DNA of 64,000 nucleotides, taken from Paenibacillus_T sp033239625. Its GTDB lineage: Bacteria > Bacillota > Bacilli > Paenibacillales > Paenibacillaceae. The position numbers and the translations under genes are program-made. Location: NCBI RefSeq assembly GCF_033239625.1, contig NZ_BTCK01000036.1, positions 1-64,000 on the forward strand, given 5' to 3'. The notes under the pieces are model-generated. The model saw only the letters and a list, made by a program, of their open reading frames with translations, was not told where the DNA came from and ran no database searches. How positions within the stretch are numbered: the first letter of the stretch is position 1; the number at the start of each line of letters is the position of its first letter. Positions 33,513 to 41,169 of this stretch are shown here, piece after piece.

Positions 33513-34430
33513 GTGTCTATTCTTGTATGCAATAAACTCGCGAAGACGTTTGGCGATGTGCAATCGTTGAAGGATGTCTCCTTCACGATTGAAGGCAAAG
33601 GCTGCGTCGGCTTTCTTGGCGCCAACGGTGCGGGCAAGACGACGACCATTCGGATCATTACAGGGCTAGCCAAGCCTTCGGCTGGTTCGGTCAAAGTAGT
33701 GGGCTTCGATGTGATGAAGGATGCGATCCGCATTCGGAAGGAAATCGGTTACTGTCCGCAGGCTCCAGCCTTCTATAATGATATGACCGCCGAGCAGTGG
33801 ATGCATTGGGTCGGGCGAATCTTCAAGCTTGGGAAGAAAGAGATTGCGGACCGATCCGAAGAACTGCTGAAGCTGTGCGGGATATGGGATGCGCGGCATC
33901 GATCGATCGGCGGCTTCAGCGGCGGGATGAAACAGCGTCTTGGCATTGCGCAAGCGCTCATTAATCGGCCCAAGCTGCTTGTGCTCGATGAACCGGTATC
34001 GGCGCTTGATCCGATGGGCCGTTATGATGTGTTGATGCTCATTGAGAAGCTAAAGGCTGATATGACGATCTTCATGTCTACGCATATTCTAGACGATGTG
34101 GAGCGGGTAGCCGATCACATTGTCATTATCGATAAAGGCACGGTACTGCTGTCTCAGCCAATGGATGAATTAAAGCGCAGCTATAAGGAGTCCATGATCC
34201 ACCTAACGATAGAACCGACGACAGTGGATCTAGTTGGCATTTTGCAGGCGGAGTCTGTGTTCACGAAAGTGCATCAAGAGGGGAATAGCTTCACGATCGA
34301 ATGTGACGATATCGGTGCTGCGAACGTGAAGCTGCCGCAGCTGCTCGTCGGTCACGGCATCCGTTTCACGAACTATCGGGTGGCGGAGGCGAATTTGGAG
34401 CAAATATTCATGAAGGTGGTTCAGTCATGA
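33513..34430 (+). CDS. ABC transporter ATP-binding protein, YxlF-like
   Basis: A 305-residue ATPase. Walker A GANGAGKTT near residue 37, signature FSGGMKQRL near 136, Walker B LLVLDEPVSALDP near 155 and the His switch MSTHILDD near 190. GTG 33513 has AGGAG seven bases upstream; the upstream in-frame extension to 33453 overlaps the YxlE-like gene. Together with the permease that overlaps its stop (ATGA) it forms an ABC-2 type exporter of unknown substrate. Confidence 0.88.
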   Translation: MSILVCNKLAKTFGDVQSLKDVSFTIEGKGCVGFLGANGAGKTTTIRIITGLAKPSAGSVKVVGFDVMKDAIRIRKEIGYCPQAPAFYNDMTAEQWMHWVGRIFKLGKKEIADRSEELLKLCGIWDARHRSIGGFSGGMKQRLGIAQALINRPKLLVLDEPVSALDPMGRYDVLMLIEKLKADMTIFMSTHILDDVERVADHIVIIDKGTVLLSQPMDELKRSYKESMIHLTIEPTTVDLVGILQAESVFTKVHQEGNSFTIECDDIGAANVKLPQLLVGHGIRFTNYRVAEANLEQIFMKVVQS

Positions 34431-35200
34431 TCGGGTTCATGCCTATGTTGTCGAAGGAGCTTCGAGAGCTGGTGAGCAGTCTGAAGATCCTATATATCCC
34501 TATCGTGTTTACGCTTCTGACGATTACGCAGCCGATTACGATGAAGATGCTGCCTTCGCTGCTTAAGAATACATCCGGTCTGCCGGAAGGCACGATTATT
34601 CAAATTCCAGAGCCGACCGTCATTGAAGTGATGGGCTCGCTGCTGCCTAAGTTCGGTTCGCTAGGCAGTATTATCATTATTCTGATCATCATGGGCGAAA
34701 TCGCGGGCGAACGGGCGTCGGGTGTAATGGCGATGGTTTTTGCGAAGCCGATCAGCTATGTGGGGTATTTTGCAGCCAAATTATTAGCAGGATCGCTGCT
34801 TGTGATTGGCAGTCTATTCGCGGGCATGATTATTTCCACCTACTACACCGAGATCATGTTCGGCAAGGTTGACTGGCTCGATACGCTGCTGGGGACGCTG
34901 CTGTATGTGCCGTATATTCTGCTCGCTGTTTCGATTACGCTGTGCTGTTCGGCAAGCATGAAGAGTCAGGTCGGCGCGGGCGGCGTGGCGTTCGTACTAT
35001 TTCTTGGGTTGACGATGGTTCCGCAATATCTTGGCAGCTTCCTGAGTGACGTATCGCCCAGCCATCTGGCGGACACGGCGAGTCAGGTCATTATGAACAA
35101 CGCCGATACGCAGATTGTGGCGCCGCTTGTCGGTACTTTGGTGCTGTGTGCGGTGTTTATAACGGCTGGAATGCTGCTGCTTCGGAGGCAGGAAGTGTAA
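34427..35200 (+). CDS. ABC-2 type permease, YxlG-like
   Basis: A 257-residue membrane protein with six hydrophobic segments, among them LGSIIIILIIMGEIAGERASG near residue 80, whose GEIAGERASG is the conserved cytoplasmic motif of NatB/YxlG permeases. It partners the preceding ATPase (four-base overlap). The periplasmic-side loop between the first two helices is about 45 residues. Confidence 0.85.
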   Translation: MIGFMPMLSKELRELVSSLKILYIPIVFTLLTITQPITMKMLPSLLKNTSGLPEGTIIQIPEPTVIEVMGSLLPKFGSLGSIIIILIIMGEIAGERASGVMAMVFAKPISYVGYFAAKLLAGSLLVIGSLFAGMIISTYYTEIMFGKVDWLDTLLGTLLYVPYILLAVSITLCCSASMKSQVGAGGVAFVLFLGLTMVPQYLGSFLSDVSPSHLADTASQVIMNNADTQIVAPLVGTLVLCAVFITAGMLLLRRQEV

Positions 35201-35262
35201 AGTTCTGTTCTAGATTGAAGCAGCAGATTGAGGCAGCAACAACCTTTTCCCCATGTACATGC

Positions 35263-35290
35263 ACGTCTGGGCGTGCGCCTACATACAATG
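35263..35290 (+). promoter_or_regulatory. candidate sigma-E/sigma-K promoter of sigK
   Basis: CATACAAT (35282-35289) is the sigma-E -10 consensus, and it begins CATA as sigma-K -10 elements do. AC at 35263-35264 lies exactly 17 bases upstream, as in the sigma-K -35. Bacillus sigK is known to be transcribed first by sigma-E and then by sigma-K. The site is 91 bases before the start codon. Confidence 0.55.
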
Positions 35291-35380
35291 TAGAACCGAC
35301 TTCAAAGCGCGCTGGGAGAGGCGAGTCATTTCGACACGGATCGCTTCACGCCGGCCTACCAACATGGGGGTGTACGGTTC

Positions 35381-36079
35381 ATGGGATTGTTCGCTGCTGT
35401 TGCCTTGTTCATTAAACAGCTGTCGCTGCTCGTCTCTTATGTCAAAAATAATGCGTTTCCGCAGCCGCTGCATGAGGAAGATGAATTAAAACATCTTCAG
35501 CTGATGGCCGAGGGGAACCAGCACTCGCGTAATTTGCTGATCGAACACAACCTTCGGTTGGTTGCGCATATCGTCAAAAAGTTCGATAACACGGGAGAGG
35601 ACCTGGAGGATCTGATCTCCATCGGAACGATCGGCCTCATCAAAGCGATCGAGAGCTTCCAGCAGGGCAAAGGCACGAAGCTTGCAACGTTCGCCGCTCG
35701 CTGTATCGAGAACGAAATACTTATGCATTTGCGGTCACTGAAGAAGACGAAGAAAGACGTCTCCCTGCATGACCCGATTGGAACGGACAAAGAGGGCAAC
35801 GAAATTACGTTGATCGATATCCTCGGCTCGGAAGCTGACGACGTGGTCGAGAAGGTGCAGCTGAAGATCGAGAAGAGCAAGATCTATCGGAATCTCGATA
35901 TATTGGATGATCGCGAGAAGGAAGTCGTCGTGGGGCGGTTCGGCCTGGAGCACGGCGGGGAAGAGCGGACGCAGCGGGAGATTGCGAAGGAGCTGGGGAT
36001 CTCGCGGAGCTATGTTTCACGGATAGAGAAGCGGGCGCTGATGAAACTGTATCATGAGTTTTATAAGGCGAAGAAATAA
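35381..36079 (+). CDS. sigK: sporulation sigma factor sigma-K (pro-sigma-K)
   Basis: Directs late mother-cell transcription (coat, cortex maturation). The 232-residue product is full length. A hydrophobic pro-sequence of about 20 residues (MGLFAAVALFIKQLSLLVS, then YVKNNAFPQPL) is the type removed by SpoIVFB. Region 2 runs from LLIEHNLRLVAHIVKKF near 52 to RCIENEILMHLR near 110, and region 4 with its HTH (TQREIAKELGISRSYVSRIEKRAL, in parts) covers 165-232. The gene is uninterrupted here, unlike skin-bearing Bacillus. Three partial copies lie downstream. Confidence 0.95.
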   Translation: MGLFAAVALFIKQLSLLVSYVKNNAFPQPLHEEDELKHLQLMAEGNQHSRNLLIEHNLRLVAHIVKKFDNTGEDLEDLISIGTIGLIKAIESFQQGKGTKLATFAARCIENEILMHLRSLKKTKKDVSLHDPIGTDKEGNEITLIDILGSEADDVVEKVQLKIEKSKIYRNLDILDDREKEVVVGRFGLEHGGEERTQREIAKELGISRSYVSRIEKRALMKLYHEFYKAKK

Positions 36080-36107
36080 AGAATGGAAAAAAGAACGTAA
36101 TCCTAGG

Positions 36108-36134
36108 AAGACTGTACTTTACAGTCTTCTTTTT
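36108..36134 (+). terminator. Rho-independent terminator of sigK
   Basis: AAGACTGTA (36108-36116) pairs perfectly with TACAGTCTT (36120-36128), loop CTT, followed by CTTTTT. Confidence 0.85.
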
Positions 36135-36222
36135 CATATGCGAAAGCAATAAAGAACCTTGCACAGGACGGACAAAGTTAATCTGACTCGTATGTGTCTT
36201 CTAAATAGGTACTCAGGGAGTG

Positions 36223-36261
36223 AAAAAGCCCCCACCTTATCGTAAGTAAGGTTGGGGCTAT
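36223..36261 (-). terminator. Rho-independent terminator of the GH27/SLH-rhodanese operon
   Basis: Read on the minus strand, AGCCCCAACCTTA pairs with TAAGGTGGGGGCT, followed by TTTTT. It lies just beyond the stop at 36274. Confidence 0.85.
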
Positions 36262-36273
36262 TACAATTGAACG

Positions 36274-37086
36274 TTATTCTTGTTTACTTACTCGTCTGGT
36301 TGTGTACGGATACTGCTCAATACCTGGAATCGTGTACACTCTGCTGTAGCCTGCATCTATAAGGACTTGGGCCGCTACAGAACTTTTATACCCCTTTTGG
36401 CAGTAAAGGATTAATGGGGTATCCTTTCTAACACATACCGAGAACGGATTATTTGATATAACAGGTAATGGCATACAAACGCTTTCCTGCAAATGATCTG
36501 TGTTATAATCCTCATTCGACCGCACATCAACAAGCATTGCGGTATTATCGTTTAACATCAACTCCCACGCTTCATCGGGGGTCAGATTCTTACTTTGAAA
36601 TACTCTGCCCTTAGGCTGACGAATACGCTGCTCCCTATCAAGCATTCTAGCAACAACTTCTGCAGCTTCCGCACGTGTTAAGCTGCCTGCAGCGTCGAAC
36701 ATGTTATGCTCACGCCCGAGCATGATACCTTTCACATACATCTGCGCAATATGCATGACGCAGGTACGACAGGAATATAAGTCCCTAAGTTTTTCTGCCG
36801 CCGACCATTCGGACTCATCGCTTTCTCCGAATTCTGTTAAAAGCGCCTCATGAACGATTCTTGCAGCGGAACGGCGCTCAATGGGATTGCTTATGTTTGT
36901 AAGATCATAATCCTCAATTATTCCCTTATGCAACGCGTAATCCATATATCCTGATGACCAACTGCCGCGCGTTGGCTCTATATTGCCTCTACTGCTTCTA
37001 ATTACCATGGTCACAAATTGTTCAGTGGTAACATGATCCTCGGGATGAAATTTGCCTTCCGCATCAAAATCTATCGCTGTTTCCAT
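36274..37086 (-). CDS. SLH-domain/rhodanese fusion protein
   Basis: A 270-residue protein. Residues about 1-150 contain two S-layer-homology-like repeats (FHPEDHVTTEQFVTMVIRS and MFDAAGSLTRAEAAEVVARM) with GIIEDYDL and VKGIMLGRE. Residues about 165-265 are a rhodanese domain with active-site Cys in LILYCQKGYKSSVAA and VDVRSNEDY before it. No signal peptide is visible at the N-terminus, odd for an SLH protein. It is 35 bases downstream of the GH27 gene and probably co-transcribed. Part of cassette A. Confidence 0.75.
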   Translation of the reverse strand: METAIDFDAEGKFHPEDHVTTEQFVTMVIRSSRGNIEPTRGSWSSGYMDYALHKGIIEDYDLTNISNPIERRSAARIVHEALLTEFGESDESEWSAAEKLRDLYSCRTCVMHIAQMYVKGIMLGREHNMFDAAGSLTRAEAAEVVARMLDREQRIRQPKGRVFQSKNLTPDEAWELMLNDNTAMLVDVRSNEDYNTDHLQESVCMPLPVISNNPFSVCVRKDTPLILYCQKGYKSSVAAQVLIDAGYSRVYTIPGIEQYPYTTRRVSKQE

Positions 37087-37121
37087 TTCATTTCTCCCAT
37101 CTATTGAGCGAAGGTCCCAAG

Positions 37122-38936
37122 TTAAACAGGAGTAACTCTTACGGTAAAATTGTCATAGGCGTTAATGCCTGTAACAGAGAAGGTCCTTGAAAGGTTCGTT
37201 GAAACCTCGCCTGTCCATAAATCCCTTATGGAATAGCCTGCGGCATTTTTGAATTTCTCCGCATTAATCATTTTATGCCCGATATAATCGATAATGCGGC
37301 TTACATCAACGGAATGCTCCTTCGTGTCTCTTGAGTCGCTGAGATTTATAAAGGACAATGCAATATCTCCGTTCGCAAGAGGCTTAACCAGAATATCGAC
37401 GCGGTTGTTGTTGGAAATATATGACTTATCGGGATTGGCATTATCGATAGAGCAGTAAATTCTTTTGGCTTGAATACCGAGGTCATCTTGATTCAATGCG
37501 ATAATATTTTGGTTCGCAATAATCCTCCATAGCTCGTCACCCTTTGTGACCCGTCTTAAATCCAATCCAAGCATAATCGGAGAATTCATCATACACCACA
37601 TTGTCATATGGGTTTTACTCATCGTAGTTGTGATTCCGTTCATACCGATGACCAGCATGTCGGGATCGTTCCACCCCTTGTAAAGTCCGGAAAACTCATC
37701 CATTATAACCGCCTTACTGTATTGCGAGGTTATGCTTGCGGTATTGTTTGAACTCCATTCGGCGGAGCCCGGACTGCCGTCAGAGCCGACATGGAAGGTT
37801 ATATCGTTAAGAATACGCCATGAGTCTCCAACCTTGTATCCCCAGTTTTGCGGCTGTGTTTTCCCCCATTCGCATATGGAGAATACGACATCATGGTCAG
37901 GGTCAGCCTTGTTTAAACCCTCTAGCAAAGCCGCATATGAATTAAGGGTATTTTCCTGCCTTCTGTGATTCATAAGACGTAGTATATTTTCTCCCTCATT
38001 TAAGGATACCGTTATTTCCTCCGAGTCTACAAAGGTTGTTGTACTTTGGGTAAGAGGAAGCAGATTATCATAATATCGAGTTTCATTCTCTGCGTTTCCT
38101 GCTGCAAGCTGAAGCCAACGTCCCGTGCCGTCTTCCTCACCGCTTGCGTAATTTATGGTTACGGCGTATTGTCCGCTTGCCGGTGCGATCACAGAAAACG
38201 CAAGTTCGCCCCAGCGGTCACCCACAGGTGTCGTACCCACGTTTGTTCCGTCGAAAGTGCCAATGTTTGTCACATAGTCGCCGCTGTTTTTTGATGCACC
38301 TTGGCCTAATAGCACACCGTCCTTAACAGCATTTAATGTTATTTTCAGAGCTTCACCGGTAACCGTTATGCTTCTGATATTCGGTGCATAGGAATATTTT
38401 GAGTTTTTTGAGTCTGAGAACGTTGCATTGTCCCAAAGGTAGTAGCAGTTATCAACCTTTATAAAGTCAACTCCCCAGTCTGAATAAGACCTCGTGTCGA
38501 TATCCTCATAGCCGCAGGTGCCTACCGCAGAGCCTGCACATAGATTTGTACCGATATCGTTGTACATACCGAATTTTAGTCCCTTGCTGTGAATGTAATC
38601 GGATAATGCCTTAAAGCCGCTTGGAAATTTAATCGTTTCATTTGAAAGGAATCCGTTTACGCGTTCGGACTTATAGCAGCCGTCGTCGAGCACTACATAC
38701 TTGTATCCCAGATCCGCAAGACCCAAATCAACCATTGCGTCTGCCATTGCCTTTGTGAGTGCTTCATTGTTCTTGCTGCCAAAAGCATTCCAACTGTTCC
38801 AACCCATGGCAGGGAGGCGTCCCTGCTTTTTATCTAAAAGCACCTTGCCGTTCGAGAAGGCCGGAAACATATAGTCAGAATCCGTGATCACGTCGGGCGC
38901 AGTCCTTGAGGTGGTTCTAGCAGATACTTTGTTCAT
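37122..38936 (-). CDS. GH27 alpha-galactosidase with an inserted carbohydrate-binding domain
   Basis: A 604-residue glycoside hydrolase family 27 enzyme; GH27 cleaves terminal alpha-galactosides. GWNSWNAFG at residues 45-53 starts the barrel. DFIKVDNCYY has the nucleophile Asp 162, and WRILNDITF the acid/base Asp 378; GWNDPDMLVIG follows near 421. Between about 180 and 335 the barrel is interrupted by a beta-sandwich resembling CBM35/CBM6 (AFSVIAPASGQYAVTINYA, ENILRLMNHR). No signal peptide, so probably cytoplasmic. AAGGAGG precedes the ATG. The DNA is visibly more A+T-rich than neighbours. Confidence 0.88.
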   Translation of the reverse strand: MNKVSARTTSRTAPDVITDSDYMFPAFSNGKVLLDKKQGRLPAMGWNSWNAFGSKNNEALTKAMADAMVDLGLADLGYKYVVLDDGCYKSERVNGFLSNETIKFPSGFKALSDYIHSKGLKFGMYNDIGTNLCAGSAVGTCGYEDIDTRSYSDWGVDFIKVDNCYYLWDNATFSDSKNSKYSYAPNIRSITVTGEALKITLNAVKDGVLLGQGASKNSGDYVTNIGTFDGTNVGTTPVGDRWGELAFSVIAPASGQYAVTINYASGEEDGTGRWLQLAAGNAENETRYYDNLLPLTQSTTTFVDSEEITVSLNEGENILRLMNHRRQENTLNSYAALLEGLNKADPDHDVVFSICEWGKTQPQNWGYKVGDSWRILNDITFHVGSDGSPGSAEWSSNNTASITSQYSKAVIMDEFSGLYKGWNDPDMLVIGMNGITTTMSKTHMTMWCMMNSPIMLGLDLRRVTKGDELWRIIANQNIIALNQDDLGIQAKRIYCSIDNANPDKSYISNNNRVDILVKPLANGDIALSFINLSDSRDTKEHSVDVSRIIDYIGHKMINAEKFKNAAGYSIRDLWTGEVSTNLSRTFSVTGINAYDNFTVRVTPV

Positions 38937-38949
38937 AGGAAATCCTCCT

Positions 38950-38959
38950 TAAGCGCTTA
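38950..38959 (-). promoter_or_regulatory. cre-like palindrome before the GH27 gene
   Basis: TAAGCGCTTA is a perfect palindrome with the AAGCGCTT core of CcpA sites, immediately upstream of the GH27 ribosome binding site. The outer positions of the cre consensus are not matched, so it may instead be a site for the divergent AraC regulator. Confidence 0.4.
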
Positions 38960-39061
38960 CTTTTTTATTGTTATGATAGGACAAATAAAGGTGTTGATAA
39001 ATGTGTTTTTATCGAGTGATTATGGGGAAATGTGATATAGTAATTTCGGGAGATGGATTCA

Positions 39062-39886
39062 ATGAAACTCTTTTATGCAAAAAGCCCTTTAATCTCATCT
39101 GATATTTATCCCATGCAATATGGTGAACAGCAGTGTGATAACGGATATTCCTTTGGTCCTGCAGTCCGTAACTTTTATCTCATCCATTACATTTATAGCG
39201 GGCAAGGCGAATTGCATATTAATAACAAAGCGTATAAAGTGCACGCAGGACAGTTTTTTCTGATTTATCCGAGGCAAACTGCATATTATAAGGCAGATGA
39301 CCATGAGCCGTGGCTGTATCGCTGGATTGAATTTGACGGCAGCTTTTCGGAGAAGATTATGTCTGTGACAGGCTTCTCATACGACAACCATGTTATAACG
39401 GATGATAGTGGCGTCGGAAACGCACTGAAAAATATAATAGATTTAGGCTGGTCCGACTTTGAAACAATCATGAGCCACTTTTGGCCATTTATCGCGGCAC
39501 TTACGAAGGGGAAATTATTGAAGAAAGATGAGAATACAGCAGAAACATATGTCTCTTATGCAAAAAACTATATAAGAAGTAATGTGCACAAAAGAATATC
39601 CGTTTCCGAAATTGCACATTTTTTAAATATAGACCGCAGCCATCTGGCACGTATCTTCAAAAGCATATGCGGCATAAGCACACAGCAGTTTATCATTTCT
39701 TTTAAGATGGACATGGCTTCGCAATCGCTCAAAAACAGCAGTATGACCATTAAAGAAGTGGCCTATAGTTTGGGATATGACAATCAGATGGAATTTTCGA
39801 AGCTGTTTAAAAAGCACTTTAATATGACGCCCACACAATGGAGAGAACAAAAATTCTTTCAACAGTCCATAAATAACTATGAATGA
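39062..39886 (+). CDS. AraC-family transcription regulator
   Basis: A 274-residue regulator with an N-terminal cupin-like sugar-sensing domain (YSGQGELHINNKAYKVHAGQ near residue 45, in parts) and a C-terminal pair of HTH motifs (ISVSEIAHFLNIDRSHLARIFK near 180 and MTIKEVAYSLGYDNQMEFSKLFKK near 228, in parts). It is divergent from the GH27 gene, so probably activates it in response to galactosides. ATG 39062 was chosen because GGGAG lies about ten bases upstream. A+T-rich like the rest of cassette A. Confidence 0.88.
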   Translation: MKLFYAKSPLISSDIYPMQYGEQQCDNGYSFGPAVRNFYLIHYIYSGQGELHINNKAYKVHAGQFFLIYPRQTAYYKADDHEPWLYRWIEFDGSFSEKIMSVTGFSYDNHVITDDSGVGNALKNIIDLGWSDFETIMSHFWPFIAALTKGKLLKKDENTAETYVSYAKNYIRSNVHKRISVSEIAHFLNIDRSHLARIFKSICGISTQQFIISFKMDMASQSLKNSSMTIKEVAYSLGYDNQMEFSKLFKKHFNMTPTQWREQKFFQQSINNYE

Positions 39887-39959
39887 ATCCTTTTTCTTAA
39901 AATGGGAGGTTCGTTCAAACCTTCATGATCATACGGATGGCAAAGCGTTCAGTAATCAT

Positions 39960-40178
39960 ATGAAGATCGAGAAAAGCAAGATTTATCGAAACCTCGATAT
40001 ATTGGATGATCGTGAGAAGGAAGTCGTCGTGGGACGGTTCGGGCTCGAGCATGGCGGGGAAGAGCGGACGCAGCGGGAGATCGCGAAGGAGCCGGGGATC
40101 ACGCGGAGCTATGTTTCGAGAATAGAGAAGCGGGCGCTGATGAAGCTTTATCATGAGTTTTATAAGGCGAAGAAGTGA
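39960..40178 (+). pseudogene. second sigK 3' end (copy 2)
   Basis: These 219 bases align without gaps to 35861-36079 of intact sigK (codons 161 to stop), with about 20 differences, mostly silent. One change is Leu to Pro in the region 4 HTH (AKELGIS to AKEPGIT). It could be read as a 72-residue region 4 peptide from ATG 39960, but no ribosome binding site precedes it. It has its own downstream terminator. It lies at the right edge of cassette A. Confidence 0.88.
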
Positions 40179-40183
40179 GGAAT

Positions 40184-40224
40184 AAGCTGGTTACTTAGAT
40201 TTCTTAAGTACCAGCTTTTCTTTT
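40184..40224 (+). terminator. terminator after sigK copy 2
   Basis: AAGCTGGTTACTTA pairs with TAAGTACCAGCTT (one bulge), followed by a TTTTCTTTTTTT tract. The sequence differs from the terminator of intact sigK. Confidence 0.75.
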
Positions 40225-40263
40225 TTTATCTACGATTTTCAGCAGGAATCTAATTGTAGAGGA

Positions 40264-41166
40264 TCATAGTGATGAATTAGCCCTACACCACGCGATCGTG
40301 TCATCTAACCCGGAGTCCAAGTCGAACGCTGGACGCCACCCGACCTCGGTAATGAGTCGTTCTGTCACGGCTTCCATGAACAATGCTTCATTCACCGGGA
40401 AGGGGATAGCGCCGAAGCGAACCAACTCCTGCCCGCCCAGCTTCGCTGCAATTCGGAGCACGAGATCTCTTACCTGCACGGACTGCCCGGAAGCAATGTT
40501 GACGGTCCCCCGAACATCGCTGTCCAGCAGTGCTGCGAACGCATCCCCGGCATCGGCGGCATGCATATAATCGCGGTAATGATACCCGTCCGTGCAGGCA
40601 ACATCGTGCCCCATTAACAACGAGTGAATAACGGAAGATACGAGCCTAGCCGTATGATCGCCCGGTCCGTATACGAAAAATAATCGCCCCCACGCATGGC
40701 TGATTCCGGCTGTCGCAGATAAAGAGGCCAGAAGCTGTCGCATTGCATTCTTCGTAGCTGCATAGGGCGTCGCATACGAACAGGGGGTCTCATATTCTGA
40801 TAGCTGGCCATAGCTCCAATCGTATTCGGCACAGCTGCCGGCCATCACGACGCGCTGCCCGCCATGTCGGGCAAAGGCGCGAAGCAGCGCTAAGCTTGCT
40901 TGTACCCACGCATAATTATTGAGTGAGGTCCAGCATCGGCCCGGTTCAGTCTCCCATGCGAAATGCAACAGATGCGTCGGCTTAATGCCTGCTACCAATC
41001 GATCAGTATCTTCTGGATTAAGCAGGTCTGCTGTGTGCCACTGGGTATGAGGCAGAGAGCCGCTCTTACGGCTCACAATATGCACGTCATATCCGCGTTC
41101 GATTAACCGCTCGACAGCAAAGCGCCCGATCCAACCGTTCCCGCCGGTGACTAGCACCTTCTTCAT
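40264..41166 (-). CDS. NAD-dependent epimerase/dehydratase
   Basis: A 300-residue extended SDR enzyme acting on nucleotide sugars. The cofactor loop is TGGNGWIG (residues 7-14), and the catalytic Tyr-x3-Lys is in YAATKNAM near 142. The nearest named functions are CDP-sugar reductases/epimerases (RfbJ, tyvelose epimerase type), which fits the rfbF gene in the same operon. Last gene of minus-strand cassette B. Weak ribosome binding site (GAGG directly at the ATG). Confidence 0.83.
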   Translation of the reverse strand: MKKVLVTGGNGWIGRFAVERLIERGYDVHIVSRKSGSLPHTQWHTADLLNPEDTDRLVAGIKPTHLLHFAWETEPGRCWTSLNNYAWVQASLALLRAFARHGGQRVVMAGSCAEYDWSYGQLSEYETPCSYATPYAATKNAMRQLLASLSATAGISHAWGRLFFVYGPGDHTARLVSSVIHSLLMGHDVACTDGYHYRDYMHAADAGDAFAALLDSDVRGTVNIASGQSVQVRDLVLRIAAKLGGQELVRFGAIPFPVNEALFMEAVTERLITEVGWRPAFDLDSGLDDTIAWCRANSSL

Positions 41167-41169
41167 CCT

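Noticed and set aside
39879..40178. A second functional sigma factor gene
   Set aside because: It contains only region 4, has no ribosome binding site, carries a helix-breaking proline in the HTH, and its upstream 27 codons are the out-of-frame end of the AraC gene.
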